A stretch of 64,000 nucleotides of DNA from Chitinophaga varians (GCF_014529945.1 NZ_JACVFB010000002.1:620001-684000); one strand, 5' to 3'. Positions 1 to 8,849 are shown, numbered from the stretch's first letter. A program made the numbers and translations. Notes: a model not told the origin generated them from the letters alone.

Positions 1-1171
1 CCACATGCGCAGTAGCACTGGCGAAAATGTAGTGGCTATAGAAATAAACCAGTACGATGATGGGGAAAGCCACCAGCCATTGCATACCTCCTACCTGCTT
101 TTTAATGAGCTCACTGAACCACGGAATGAAGCCCAGCGAATTCAGGAAACTGGCCATCATCACCAGCGCAGAAAACCACACGATCGTATCCCAGGCGCCT
201 TTTTCAGACTTTACATCTTCCCAGTCCAATACCTGCGACAATAACAAAAACACCAATCCAATCAGGGCGGTAGTGGTAGCATCAATCCCAAACAAATCAC
301 CGGTGATCCACAGTATCAGCAGTATCACAAAAGCCAGCAGCATCAACCATTCGTTTTTATGCACCGGCCCCATTTCCTTTAGTTTTTCGGCAGCCATAGC
401 CGGCGCATCACCAGTGGATTTCAGTTCCGGCGGATATATTTTATACAGCACATACGGCACCACTAAGATGGACAACGCTGCGGGCACCAATGCGGCAGCA
501 AACCAGGACATCCAGGTGATATCGATGCCCAGATTTTTAGCGAACTTCTGACACATGGGATTGCTGGCCGTTCCTGTAAGGAACAACGAAGAGGTGATAA
601 GGTTCATATTATAACTGCTCAGCGTGAGATAACCGCCCAGCTTGCGGTGTGTGGCGGGATCTTCCGGCATGGACCCGAAGTTCATGGCCATGGATTTCAT
701 AATAGGATAGATTATCCCTCCTCCTCTTGCGGTATTGCTGGGCACCGCAGGCGCCAGCACCAGATCTGCCAGGCCCAGGCCGTAAGCCAGTCCCAGCGAG
801 CTTTTCCCGAATATGCGGATAAAAATATAGGCAATCCGTTTACCCAGACCCGTTTTAATAAACCCCCGGGCAATAAAAAATGAAATACCGATCAGCCAAA
901 TTACCTTGTCGCCGAAGCTGCTGAGTGCCAGCGTAATTGACTTACCCGGATTGCCCGGCGCCAGTACGCCGCTCAGCGCCACCAGCGTAATGGCCAGCAT
1001 CGACATAGTACCCATCGAGGCCGCTTTCAGGATAATACCCAGGATGGTGGACAGGAAAATGGACAGCAGGTGCCATGCCTCCGGCGTTACGCCTGCCGGA
1101 GGCGGAATAAACCAGATAACAACACCGAAAATGACCGTGATCAGCAGCTGTGGATACTTGATTTCTTTCAT
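1..1171 (-). CDS. DASS/SLC13-family anion:sodium symporter (3' part outside window)
   Basis: Inner-membrane secondary transporter of the divalent anion:Na+ symporter family, in the CitT/2-oxoglutarate-malate translocator branch; the likely substrates are dicarboxylates or related anions. The frame is open from the ATG at 1171 to the window edge (about 390 codons), so the C-terminus is missing. It starts MKEIKYPQLLITVIFG and is made of hydrophobic segments. The family's first SNT substrate/Na+ motif is visible at about residues 145-147 (AVPSNTARGGG), followed by TGTASNP at about 199-205. The second SNT-equivalent half-site (FASATAH) lies at the window edge. The start codon is 13 bp after the stop of the upstream porin gene, so the two are almost certainly co-transcribed: the porin would admit an anion across the outer membrane and this protein would take it into the cytoplasm. 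The exact substrate cannot be read from sequence. Confidence 0.88.
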   Translation of the reverse strand, partial: MKEIKYPQLLITVIFGVVIWFIPPPAGVTPEAWHLLSIFLSTILGIILKAASMGTMSMLAITLVALSGVLAPGNPGKSITLALSSFGDKVIWLIGISFFIARGFIKTGLGKRIAYIFIRIFGKSSLGLAYGLGLADLVLAPAVPSNTARGGGIIYPIMKSMAMNFGSMPEDPATHRKLGGYLTLSSYNMNLITSSLFLTGTASNPMCQKFAKNLGIDITWMSWFAAALVPAALSILVVPYVLYKIYPPELKSTGDAPAMAAEKLKEMGPVHKNEWLMLLAFVILLILWITGDLFGIDATTTALIGLVFLLLSQVLDWEDVKSEKGAWDTIVWFSALVMMASFLNSLGFIPWFSELIKKQVGGMQWLVAFPIIVLVYFYSHYIFASATAHV

Positions 1172-1184
1172 AACAATTGGCATT

Positions 1185-2357
1185 TTATATTCTGCACTGC
1201 ACCTGTACGATCATCAGGTTACTGTTGTGCGTTTTAGTACCCGGAATATCCCGGTCGTAATTGTCGATCTGCATACCCAGCTGAATACGCCCGCCATAGT
1301 CTTTCAGGAAAGCCAGGCTGACCATGGGAATGTAGGTCCGCCGGGCATTGCCGCTATGCCGGAAATCGTCGTTAAAGTATTCGTAGCGCATGGATACCTC
1401 TATGGAGGTGAGCTTATGATAGTTGATTTTGTACCGGAAATTAGGCAGCAGATACGCGCCGTGCATCAGGTAATCGCTCAACGGGCCTTTGCGGAGACTG
1501 TCTGCCAGCCCGTAAAACAGCCGATGGTTGGTGCCCTGCTTAAACTCTGACTGCAGCTGCAGGTCGAATTTTTCTGCCAGTGGTATGACGCCGCTGAAGT
1601 CTATCCCCAACGCATATACGCTGTATCGTTTTACAGCGCCTACGCCGCCATTGAGGCCAAGCGACAGTTTGTTCATATCTCCGAATTCCAGCCGGGCGGA
1701 GCCTAGTTTGCCATTGTCATCATCTGACACCTGATTGCGGTTATTGCCATTCACAACAGAGACCGCATATTTGATGGGGAGCTGCGTATTTTTCCGGAAA
1801 GAGCCGAACATGGACACGCCTACCTGAAAACTTTGCCAGCCGTTGTTGCCGAAAGCAGCGTATTGATTGGAGAAGTCCATGGACTGGATGATGTCTACGG
1901 GATAGAGGTCTTCCAGCCCGAAGGAAGGCCGGAACTGGCCGACGGTAAAGTTAACGGCGTCATTCCAGCGATAGGTGATGAAGGCATTTTCCAGCACTTT
2001 CCCTTTAGGATCGCTGGCGAAGTCGGCGAAGTTGACCAGCACGCCTGCCTGAAAACGATCACTCACCTGTGCTTTCACCTGGAGCCTGGCCCTTTTGATG
2101 CTGAAGCTGTTGCGTACCACTTCTTTCTCTGCGTCAGCCTGATGGGTTCCGTTAACATCCACACCTTTGGTAAGGGAGACGGTATATCGTGCCTGAAACA
2201 CACCACTCAGTGTTATTTTTTTCAGAAAGCCGGGTTTGATGGAAGAGGTGTCTTTGGCAGTGGTATCGCTGACAGGCCCGTCCCCTGCATATGTCAGGGA
2301 AATGCCCGTAAAAAAACACAGAAAGATGGCAGCTAGTCGGATACTTCGTTTATGCAT
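1185..2357 (-). CDS. OprO/OprP-like porin
   Basis: Outer-membrane beta-barrel porin of the phosphate-selective porin O/P type, 390 residues, a normal length for the family. Residues 1-24 are a Sec signal peptide with cleavage likely after SLTYA. Next come a Thr/Ser/Lys-rich linker and alternating amphipathic strands typical of a porin (for example VGQFRPSFGLEDLYP around the middle, a conserved region of this family). The protein ends in an aromatic/hydrophobic strand. It is the first gene of a two-gene unit with the anion symporter 13 bp downstream, which points to uptake of anionic organic acids or phosphate. Known for the family: anion selectivity. Inferred: pairing with the symporter. Specificity is unknown. 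Confidence 0.8.
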   Translation of the reverse strand: MHKRSIRLAAIFLCFFTGISLTYAGDGPVSDTTAKDTSSIKPGFLKKITLSGVFQARYTVSLTKGVDVNGTHQADAEKEVVRNSFSIKRARLQVKAQVSDRFQAGVLVNFADFASDPKGKVLENAFITYRWNDAVNFTVGQFRPSFGLEDLYPVDIIQSMDFSNQYAAFGNNGWQSFQVGVSMFGSFRKNTQLPIKYAVSVVNGNNRNQVSDDDNGKLGSARLEFGDMNKLSLGLNGGVGAVKRYSVYALGIDFSGVIPLAEKFDLQLQSEFKQGTNHRLFYGLADSLRKGPLSDYLMHGAYLLPNFRYKINYHKLTSIEVSMRYEYFNDDFRHSGNARRTYIPMVSLAFLKDYGGRIQLGMQIDNYDRDIPGTKTHNSNLMIVQVQCRI

Positions 2358-2440
2358 GCACGGTTGTTGAGTTTTCAGAATAGGCGGCTATTTAATGGGG
2401 ATAACAACGTGCGGCGGGGAAATGTTTTGTGACGGGAGAT

Positions 2441-2475
2441 AAAAAAAATCCCGTTCCGGCAATGCCAGAACGGGA
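2441..2475 (-). terminator. Rho-independent terminator of the S46 peptidase gene
   Basis: Eight-base-pair stem TCCCGTTC/GAACGGGA (2449-2456 with 2468-2475), with an inner GGC/GCC pairing. Read on the minus strand it is followed by eight T residues (2441-2448). It sits 25 bp past the stop of the minus-strand peptidase gene. Confidence 0.85.
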
Positions 2476-2499
2476 CGTATCTGTTGAGCAGGGTAATGT

Positions 2500-4662
2500 T
2501 TATTTTACCAGCTTCAGTTCATTGATGATGTTTTTAGCGCCACCCAGTTTTTCGATGCACCACAGCACATAGCGTACATCTACGCAGATAGTGCGGTTGT
2601 AGTCAGCGTCGAACTGAATTTTGTGGCTCAGCGCTTCGTAGTTACCGTCGAACGCGAGGCCGATCAGTTCACCGTTAGCGTTGATCACCGGAGAACCGGA
2701 GTTACCGCCGGTGATATCGTTGGTAGTGATAAAACCTACTACGATGTCGTTGCGTTTAGCATCTTTATATTGACCGAAATCTTTTTTGTTGTACAGGTCT
2801 ACATAGTTGGCCGGCAGGTCAAATTCATAGTCGCCCGGAACATATTTCTCGATCACGCCTTTCATGGTGGTTACGTAATCGTAGTGTACAGCATCGCGCG
2901 GAGAGTAAGGTTTCACCTGGCCATAAGAGAGGCGCATCGTGAAATTAGCATCCGGGTATCTGTTGCCGTTAGGCTGCATTTGCATGATGCCTTTCAGGTA
3001 TTCGCGGCCCAGGTCATTGTTTTTCAACATGAACTGTGTATACAGCGGTTGATATTTACCGCCATAGTTTTTGATGAAGGTGCTGGCGTAGTTAAACACC
3101 GGGTCGTTTTGCAGGGTTACTGCATCCGGGTTAGCAATGAAAGCTTTCCATTTGGCGTCATCGAAGATGATGGTGTTGTTCATCAGGGAAGCGGCCCAGA
3201 GTTTCCAGGTGTTATCTTCATCGAGGCTGCCGAATTTGCCTTTCACGCTTTCGAAGTAGCCGGTAGGCTGTTGATCTTTCGGCACGTCGTTGTAGAACAT
3301 ACGGGCAGTGGCAGCCAGGATTTTCTGGTCGCTGGGTTTATTTTCGCCTTCCAGGAAGGAGGTGCGGGCTTTATCAGCAGCAGCGGCAGCCTGTTGTACA
3401 GCATCTTTCGGTGCGCCTGGTGTCACGAGGGCTTTTTCGAGGGCCATCAGGGAGGCCGCATAAGCAGCTACCGGAGAGCCGAGTACGCCTTCGGTGAGGT
3501 ATACGCGGTGTTTCGCGTAGGGAGACCATGCTTTGTAAGCTGCTGCGTAATCGTTCATGATACTGGCGAATTCAGGTTTATCCTGTGCCCACTTAACGAA
3601 AGCAGCTTCATTTTTTTCTTTCTCTTCCATCACGTGGTGCTGTTTCAGCTGTTTGGTTTCGCCGTCAAAGAATTTCCAGTAGTTGGCAATACCGGCGTAG
3701 GAAGAAGCCAGTTGCAGTTTTACTGCCGGGTCTTTCACCATCTGCTCCATCATCGCTTTGAGCCTAACGTCGCGCAGGTTTACGAGAGACGGGTTTTCCA
3801 CTTCGTTTTTCAGTTTGATACCGTAAGATGTTTCATAACGGTTGGTACCGCCGGGATAACCGAAGATCATGGCGTAATCGTTCTCTTTAACACCTTTGAT
3901 AGATACCGGCAGGAAGTGTTTAGGCTTCAGGGGCACGTTTTCATTGGAATAAGGTGCTGGTTTACCATCTTTAGAAGCATATACACGGAAAACGGAGAAG
4001 TCGCCGGTGTGGCGGGGCCATTCCCAGTTGTCGGTGTCGCCGCCGAATTTACCCACGCTTTCAGGCGGAGTACCTACCAGGCGGACGTCTTTAAAGCGCT
4101 CGTATACAAACAGCAGGTATTGGTTGCCTTTGAACATAGGCACTACTTTCGCTTCGTAGCCGTTACCGGTGGTAGCTTTGGTGATGATACCGGCATAAGC
4201 GTCCTGTTCTTTTTTAGTTCTGTCGGCACCGCTGAGTCCTTTCAGCTGAGCTTCCACATCTTTGGTAACGTCTTCCACTTTTACGAGAAACTGGACAGAC
4301 AGCATAGGGGAAGAGATTTCTTCCTGTTTATTTTTTGCGTAGAAACCGTTTTTGAGATAGTTGTGTTCTACGGAGCTGGCAGCAGCGATAGCGCCATAGC
4401 CGCAGTGGTGGTTGGTGAAGATCAGGCCTTCATTACTCACGATTTCACCGGTGCAGCCTCCGCCAAAGATCACGATGGCATCTTTCAGGGATGCTTTGTT
4501 GATGCTATACAGCTGTTCCTTGGTGAGCTTAAGGCCTTTTTTGACCATGTCATTGTAGGTCTGCTGGCCCAATAAATAAGGAAGCCACATGCCCTCGTCT
4601 GCTTTCGCCCATTTAATACTAACGCTAAGCAGCAAGAGCAAAACCAGTAGTTTTTTTCTCAT
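2500..4662 (-). CDS. dpp7: S46 family dipeptidyl-peptidase, DPP7-type
   Basis: Periplasmic serine peptidase that removes dipeptides from the N-terminus of oligopeptides, 720 residues with a Sec signal peptide (about 1-21). The S46 catalytic triad is visible: His86 in TNHHCGYG (with Cys69/Cys87 placed for the family disulphide), Asp221 in PRHTGDFSVF, and Ser655 in TGGNSGSPV. The residue 18 positions after the catalytic serine is Gly673 (LAFDGNYEA). In characterised S46 enzymes this position separates DPP7 (Gly, hydrophobic P1) from DPP11 (Arg, acidic P1), so a DPP7-like preference is predicted. The gene stands alone with its own -7 element and terminator. It likely feeds peptide catabolism, as in other proteolytic Bacteroidota. 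Confidence 0.93.
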   Translation of the reverse strand: MRKKLLVLLLLLSVSIKWAKADEGMWLPYLLGQQTYNDMVKKGLKLTKEQLYSINKASLKDAIVIFGGGCTGEIVSNEGLIFTNHHCGYGAIAAASSVEHNYLKNGFYAKNKQEEISSPMLSVQFLVKVEDVTKDVEAQLKGLSGADRTKKEQDAYAGIITKATTGNGYEAKVVPMFKGNQYLLFVYERFKDVRLVGTPPESVGKFGGDTDNWEWPRHTGDFSVFRVYASKDGKPAPYSNENVPLKPKHFLPVSIKGVKENDYAMIFGYPGGTNRYETSYGIKLKNEVENPSLVNLRDVRLKAMMEQMVKDPAVKLQLASSYAGIANYWKFFDGETKQLKQHHVMEEKEKNEAAFVKWAQDKPEFASIMNDYAAAYKAWSPYAKHRVYLTEGVLGSPVAAYAASLMALEKALVTPGAPKDAVQQAAAAADKARTSFLEGENKPSDQKILAATARMFYNDVPKDQQPTGYFESVKGKFGSLDEDNTWKLWAASLMNNTIIFDDAKWKAFIANPDAVTLQNDPVFNYASTFIKNYGGKYQPLYTQFMLKNNDLGREYLKGIMQMQPNGNRYPDANFTMRLSYGQVKPYSPRDAVHYDYVTTMKGVIEKYVPGDYEFDLPANYVDLYNKKDFGQYKDAKRNDIVVGFITTNDITGGNSGSPVINANGELIGLAFDGNYEALSHKIQFDADYNRTICVDVRYVLWCIEKLGGAKNIINELKLVK

Positions 4663-4705
4663 ATCAGTTTGGTTTTGTTATAATTGGTTTGTTATAAAAG
4701 GACCT

Positions 4706-4713
4706 CAAACCTA
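4706..4713 (-). promoter_or_regulatory. Candidate -7 element of the dpp7 gene
   Basis: On the minus strand the sequence is TAGGTTTG, an exact match to the Bacteroidota -7 consensus TAnnTTTG, 44 bp upstream of the ATG. No clear TTG is seen at the -33 position. Confidence 0.5.
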
Positions 4714-4945
4714 GCTATTTTTTTGTTAACGGACGCATGGATGGGGCATAATGAGTAGGATCTTCCCCGATAGCTGGTCTTTTTAAATTATATTAATAAT
4801 TTATACGTGTTTTTTCTCTGTAAATAATATCTACCGGAGGGTGAACAAAAAAACTGGAATATGTTTTGATAAAAGGGAGCAGCGCAATAGTGCGTGCCAA
4901 AAATTTCAGAGCCTATATTTTCTAAATTGTTTAAATCTCTTGATC

Positions 4946-5389
4946 ATGAAAAAAATAATGTTAATACTGGGGGTAGCAGCATTTTTGGCGTGCAACGAGA
5001 ATAAAAAGCAGCAGGAGAAACGGGAAGAAGTGCAGGAAGGCGCTGCCAAAGTAAAAGAGGACGTTAAGAATACCGCCAACAGTGCCGGGGATTATCTTAA
5101 TGAACAGAAAAAGCAGGCGGAAGACGCGATCCGGGAGCGGATCAGGCAAATAGACCAAACCAGCGAGGAATTAAAAAAAGAGGGTACCGACAAGAGTAAA
5201 GAGGCGCGGAAGAAGCTGGAGAGCCTGAAGGCGGAAATGAACAGGAAGATGAAAGATATTCAGAGCAGCAGCGCCAATGCGTGGGACAGCACCCGCAAAG
5301 CCGCTGATGAGCTGATGAAAAAGTCTGATAAAGAATGGACAGATTTCAAACAGGATTTTAAAGACCTGTTTAAACGCGATTCCGAGTAA
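4946..5389 (+). CDS. Coiled-coil lipoprotein, function unknown
   Basis: Not assigned to a named family. From the ATG at 4946 it encodes 147 residues. I prefer this start over an upstream in-frame one at 4841 because it gives a clean lipoprotein signal (MKKIMLILGVAAFLAC, lipid-modified Cys16). The mature protein is highly charged, rich in Glu, Lys, Gln and Arg, and reads as one long amphipathic helix or coiled coil (about residues 20-140) with apolipoprotein/YtxH-like composition. The sequence after the lipidated Cys is Asn-Glu-Asn. It sits alone between the divergent dpp7 gene and rnhB. A role in envelope stress or stabilisation is possible but not shown. Confidence 0.8.
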   Translation: MKKIMLILGVAAFLACNENKKQQEKREEVQEGAAKVKEDVKNTANSAGDYLNEQKKQAEDAIRERIRQIDQTSEELKKEGTDKSKEARKKLESLKAEMNRKMKDIQSSSANAWDSTRKAADELMKKSDKEWTDFKQDFKDLFKRDSE

Positions 5390-5399
5390 GCCGTGTAAA

Positions 5400-5420
5400 A
5401 TTCCTTATTCCTTGTTCCTT
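5400..5420 (+). repeat. Short-period array, three 7-bp units
   Basis: Three head-to-tail heptamers, ATTCCTT, ATTCCTT, GTTCCTT, starting 10 bp after the stop codon of the lipoprotein gene. There is no mirrored copy. It resembles the longer 7-8 bp arrays elsewhere in the window. Confidence 0.6.
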
Positions 5421-5464
5421 GAACATTAATCTTGTAATTTTACCCGTCTTAAACAGTACCGGAT

Positions 5465-6067
5465 TTGCTACTATCTCATTATCAGGACGAATTATTGGAG
5501 GCTGGCTGCGACGAAGCCGGCAGAGGGTGCCTTGCGGGCCCTGTGTTTGCAGCAGCGGTAATATTACCGCCCAGGTTCCGCCATCCGTTGCTCAATGATT
5601 CCAAACAACTGACAGCAGCAGACCGGGACAAGTTGCGTAAAGTCATAGAGAAAAAGGCGTTGTATTATGCTGTTGCCAGTGTAGACAACCTGGAGATAGA
5701 CAAGATAAACATATTAAAGGCCTCATTCCGGGCGATGCACCTGGCACTGGAGCAGTTGAGCCGGCAACCGGAATTTATCATCATCGATGGTAACCGGTTT
5801 TATGCTTACGGCCAGATACCCTTTGCCTGTATCGTACAGGGAGATGGCAAATACGCATCCATTGCTGCGGCCTCTATTCTTGCCAAAACCTACCGTGACG
5901 AGTACATGCAACGGTTGCACCAGGAATATCCACATTTTGGCTGGAATGAGAACAAAGGCTATCCGACCAGGCATCATCGCGAAGCGCTGCGGGAACACGG
6001 AGAAACACCGTATCACCGCAAATCTTTCCGGTTGCTGCCCGACGAACAGCTGGAACTGGACCTATAG
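5465..6067 (+). CDS. rnhB: Ribonuclease HII
   Basis: Cytoplasmic endonuclease that cuts RNA in RNA-DNA hybrids, including single ribonucleotides in DNA; 200 residues, normal for the family. The four acidic catalytic residues are in the canonical places: Asp16-Glu17 in GCDEAGRG, Asp108 in IIIDGNRF and Asp127 in QGDGKY. The start is TTG at 5465: an in-frame TAA lies at 5450-5452 and there is no ATG or GTG between it and the first conserved motif, so TTG is the best choice. It is followed after 121 bp by rpoN on the same strand, which has its own -7 element. The C-terminus ends in an acidic tail. Confidence 0.95.
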   Translation: MLLSHYQDELLEAGCDEAGRGCLAGPVFAAAVILPPRFRHPLLNDSKQLTAADRDKLRKVIEKKALYYAVASVDNLEIDKINILKASFRAMHLALEQLSRQPEFIIIDGNRFYAYGQIPFACIVQGDGKYASIAAASILAKTYRDEYMQRLHQEYPHFGWNENKGYPTRHHREALREHGETPYHRKSFRLLPDEQLELDL

Positions 6068-6160
6068 CCCCCGGCACTTAGCTGCCACTGTTAGCCGGTA
6101 ATTACTGCTAACTGTGTTGACTGCTAAAGGCGGTAAGGCTATCGTTAACCTTATACTTAT

Positions 6161-6168
6161 TAATTTTG
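6161..6168 (+). promoter_or_regulatory. Candidate -7 element of rpoN
   Basis: TAATTTTG, an exact match to TAnnTTTG, 20 bp before the rpoN ATG. The preceding spacer (6079-6127) contains partly mirrored copies of TTAGC/GCTAA that could form a hairpin after rnhB. No obvious -33 TTG is present. Confidence 0.5.
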
Positions 6169-6188
6169 CCCTGTAGGGAACGATTATT

Positions 6189-7691
6189 ATGCTAAAGCAG
6201 ACACAACAGCAGAAGTTATTACAGAAGCTTTCACCACAGCAGATTCAGCTCATGAAGTTGCTGCAGGTACCTACTGTCAACCTGGAAGAGAGAATTAAAG
6301 AAGAACTGGAAGAAAACCCTGCCCTCGAATACGGTGAAGACACACATGAAGATGAATTCAAAGAGCAGGAAGATTTTGATGCCAAGACAGACAGTGAAGG
6401 CGATGAGGAGGATGATTTTGAACCAGATGGCAGCGAAAGCGAGTATGACAACATTGATATTTCCGAATATGTAAGTGATGGAGATGATGATGTGGCGGAT
6501 TATAAACTGCGGGACGACAACTATCCCGATCCGGATGAGAGCAACAAAACCATTCCTATCCGGGTGGAAACATCTTTCCATGAACATCTTCTGAGCCAGC
6601 TCGGCATGCTGGAACTGGACGATCACCAGAACGCCATTGCCGAACATATCATCGGCAGTATTGACGACGATGGTTATCTGCGCCGCGAAGTGAGCGCCAT
6701 GGTGGATGATCTCTCTTTCTCCCAGAATATTGATACTACTGAAGAAGAAATCCGGGAGCTGATCAAAAAAATCCAGGAATTCGACCCTGCCGGCGTATGC
6801 GCCACAGATCTGAAAGAATGCCTGCTGCTGCAACTGAAGCGGAAACCGCAGGATGACGAAGGTGTACATACCGCCTATCAGATCCTCGAAAATTACTTCG
6901 ACGAGTTTACCAAGAAACACTACGAAAAGATACAGAAAGCGTTGAGTCTGAGCGACGAGGGCCTGAAAGCCTCCATCAATCAGATTATCAAGCTGAACCC
7001 CAAGCCGGGCGGTAATTACGCTACGCTCAACAAAGCGGAGAGTTATGTATTGCCGGACTTTTTCATTATGAACAATGCCGGCAAACTGGAACTGACGCTG
7101 AATTCGCGCAACGCGCCTGATCTGCGTATTTCCGGTGGCTATAGAGACATGCTGCGGGAGTATGACCGCGGGGATAAAAAAGACAAGCGCCAGAAAGAGG
7201 CGGTGTTGTTTATCAAGCAGAAAATTGATGCCGCCAAATGGTTTATCGATGCCATCAAACAGCGGCAGCACACGCTGTTGTCTACCATGGAGTCTATCAT
7301 GGACTATCAGCGGGAGTTTTTCCTGACCGGTGATGAAACCACGATGAAGCCAATGATCCTGAAGGATATTGCCGATCGTACCCAGCTGGATATCTCCACA
7401 GTGAGCCGTGTGGCCAACAGTAAATATGTACAAACAGAGTTCGGCACCTTCAAGCTGAAATTCTTTTTCTCCGAGTCGCTGTCTACCGACAGTGGCGAGG
7501 AAGTGTCCACCCGCGAAGTGAAGAAGATCTTGTCTGACCTGATAGAGGCAGAGAACAAACGGAAGCCGCTGAGTGATGAGAACCTGACCAAGATGCTGCA
7601 GGACAAAGGATATAATATTGCCCGCCGTACGGTGGCCAAATACAGGGAGCAGCTGAATATACCCGTTGCCCGTTTACGTAAAGAATTATAA
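6189..7691 (+). CDS. rpoN: RNA polymerase sigma-54 factor
   Basis: Alternative sigma factor that directs RNA polymerase to -12/-24 promoters and needs an AAA+ activator; 500 residues. Region I is the Gln/Leu-rich N-terminus (about 1-50, LKQTQQQKLLQKLSPQQ), which contacts the activator. Region II is a long acidic linker (about 50-120) rich in Asp and Glu, larger than in Proteobacteria but common in this phylum. The core-binding domain follows, then a helix-turn-helix, and the RpoN box ARRTVAKYRE at residues 478-487, which reads the -24 element. No sigma-54 activator gene lies in this window. The next gene starts 7 bp after the stop codon, suggesting co-transcription. Confidence 0.97.
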   Translation: MLKQTQQQKLLQKLSPQQIQLMKLLQVPTVNLEERIKEELEENPALEYGEDTHEDEFKEQEDFDAKTDSEGDEEDDFEPDGSESEYDNIDISEYVSDGDDDVADYKLRDDNYPDPDESNKTIPIRVETSFHEHLLSQLGMLELDDHQNAIAEHIIGSIDDDGYLRREVSAMVDDLSFSQNIDTTEEEIRELIKKIQEFDPAGVCATDLKECLLLQLKRKPQDDEGVHTAYQILENYFDEFTKKHYEKIQKALSLSDEGLKASINQIIKLNPKPGGNYATLNKAESYVLPDFFIMNNAGKLELTLNSRNAPDLRISGGYRDMLREYDRGDKKDKRQKEAVLFIKQKIDAAKWFIDAIKQRQHTLLSTMESIMDYQREFFLTGDETTMKPMILKDIADRTQLDISTVSRVANSKYVQTEFGTFKLKFFFSESLSTDSGEEVSTREVKKILSDLIEAENKRKPLSDENLTKMLQDKGYNIARRTVAKYREQLNIPVARLRKEL

Positions 7692-7698
7692 GAACAAA

Positions 7699-8397
7699 AT
7701 GATGCACGAACAAGCGTTACCGGAAAGTAACATGCGTACCGGGGAAGGTCCGGTATTTCCTCCCGCGGCCAGATCACTGGCGCAGGTTATCTCCTATATC
7801 ACCCATCCGCTGTTTCTCCCCACCCTGGTAACCTTTTTAATACTGCAGTCCATTCCGGAATACATGGTGGCCTTTAAGCCGCTGAGCAAAAAGTTTGCTT
7901 TTGACGTATTGTATTTCCGGGTAGTGGCGATCACCATATTTTTTCCGTTGCTGACAGTGCTGCTGGCCAGACAGCTGGGGTTTGTGTCGTCTATTTATAT
8001 GAAGACGCAGCGGGAGCGGATCATTCCTTACGTGGCCATTATTATTTATTATTTCTGGGCTTTTTACACCTTTTTACAGGAGGGTGCCGCACCGCGGTTT
8101 TACACCGCTTTTTTCCTGGGGTCCTTCCTGGCGGTGTCTATTTCCTTCATTACCAATAGTTTTATGAAGACCAGCCTGCATGGTATAGGCTGGGGCGGCG
8201 TAATCGGTTTTCTGCTGGCGCTGATGTGGGGCATGCATATGAATGTGTCGTTACCGTTGGTGATCACCTTTTTTGTAACTGGCATTGTAGCCACGGCGAG
8301 GATGGTGCTGAACGCCCATAATCCTGTAGAGATTTATACCGGTTTATTTATTGGGATTATTACACAACTGGCCGCCTGCTGGTTTCTGGTGATCTGA
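7699..8397 (+). CDS. PAP2-like integral membrane phosphatase, altered signature
   Basis: Integral membrane protein of 232 residues from the ATG at 7699, 7 bp after rpoN; the open frame could extend to 7666, but that would overlap rpoN. Six or so hydrophobic segments are seen. It carries a degenerate phosphatidic-acid-phosphatase signature: K-x6-I-P (in KTQRERIIP, where the family has K-x6-R-P), TSLH in place of PSGH, and R-x5-H-x3-E (RMVLNAHNPVE) where the family has R-x5-H-x3-D. Both catalytic histidines are therefore kept, while the Arg of motif 1 and the Asp of motif 3 are changed. It may be a phosphatase with shifted activity or a non-catalytic lipid-binding protein. Confidence 0.75.
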   Translation: MMHEQALPESNMRTGEGPVFPPAARSLAQVISYITHPLFLPTLVTFLILQSIPEYMVAFKPLSKKFAFDVLYFRVVAITIFFPLLTVLLARQLGFVSSIYMKTQRERIIPYVAIIIYYFWAFYTFLQEGAAPRFYTAFFLGSFLAVSISFITNSFMKTSLHGIGWGGVIGFLLALMWGMHMNVSLPLVITFFVTGIVATARMVLNAHNPVEIYTGLFIGIITQLAACWFLVI

Positions 8398-8411
8398 TTT
8401 TTCCCGCGGTA

Positions 8412-8465
8412 GCATACTCCCTGCTGGTTTTCTCTTTTCAGGAGAAAACCCAACAAGGAATATGC
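8412..8465. repeat. Long imperfect hairpin, 23-bp stem
   Basis: Arms 8412-8434 and 8442-8465 pair around the loop TTTTCAG, with one bulged base (8451). The only three mismatches are C opposite A on the plus strand, which become G-U wobble pairs if the minus strand is transcribed. It begins 14 bp after the PAP2-like gene and could end its transcript, but there is no T-run on the plus side. Confidence 0.7.
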
Positions 8466-8632
8466 TATGTTTTGGATGGGGAAAAAACTTTTTGGGGTTT
8501 ACCTTAACAGCCGGACTGCTTTATTCCGGTAACATGGATGCAAGGCCGCAAGGCAGGTTAACAAACAATCTAACAAACATCTGGGGTTACAATCATCAAC
8601 AACTAAACTTGACAATGCAAAAGTCCGATATT

Positions 8633-8677
8633 CTGCATTTAACCTCAAGCGTATAACTACGCTTTTTAAAAATGCAG
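8633..8677. repeat. Nested hairpin
   Basis: Outer stem CTGCATTT/AAATGCAG (8633-8640 with 8670-8677) encloses a perfect inner stem AAGCGTA/TACGCTT (8647-8653 with 8658-8664) with a TAAC loop, followed by three further T residues. It could act as a terminator-like element on the plus strand. Confidence 0.6.
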
Positions 8678-8723
8678 TATTTCCCCCGGACCTTCCCCAT
8701 AAATATTTTTTTCCCGAAAGATG

Positions 8724-8746
8724 ATTACGCACATTCAATGCGTAAT
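8724..8746. repeat. Hairpin ATTACGCA/TGCGTAAT
   Basis: Perfect 8-bp stem (8724-8731 with 8739-8746) and 7-base loop, flanked by AAAGAT and ATCTTT, which can extend the fold. No T-run follows, so it is not an obvious terminator. Confidence 0.55.
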
Positions 8747-8817
8747 GGCTTCGGATCTTTGTTATGTCGTTAGGGGCGAAGCAAAAAAGTGAGACCGAAT
8801 ACGATATGAATACTACT

Positions 8818-8849
8818 TTTTTTAGCATTAAAAATAAAATGCTAAAAAA
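8818..8849. repeat. Perfect 12-bp hairpin with TTTAGCATT arms
   Basis: TTTTTTAGCATT (8818-8829) pairs exactly with 8838-8849 around an 8-base A-rich loop. The arm sequence TTTAGCATT appears a third time at 8878-8886, just before the recA -33 element, so this is a candidate operator as well as a hairpin. Confidence 0.6.

Noticed and set aside
2623..4575. 650-residue open frame on the plus strand
   Set aside because: It lies wholly antisense to the well-supported S46 peptidase gene and has no recognisable domain. The pattern is a shadow of the real gene's codon bias.
2500..4662. DPP11 (acidic-specific) assignment
   Set aside because: Residue 673 is Gly, not Arg, so the DPP7 type fits better.
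8462..8656. 64-residue open frame on the plus strand
   Set aside because: Starts inside the long hairpin and has no motif or ribosome-binding context.
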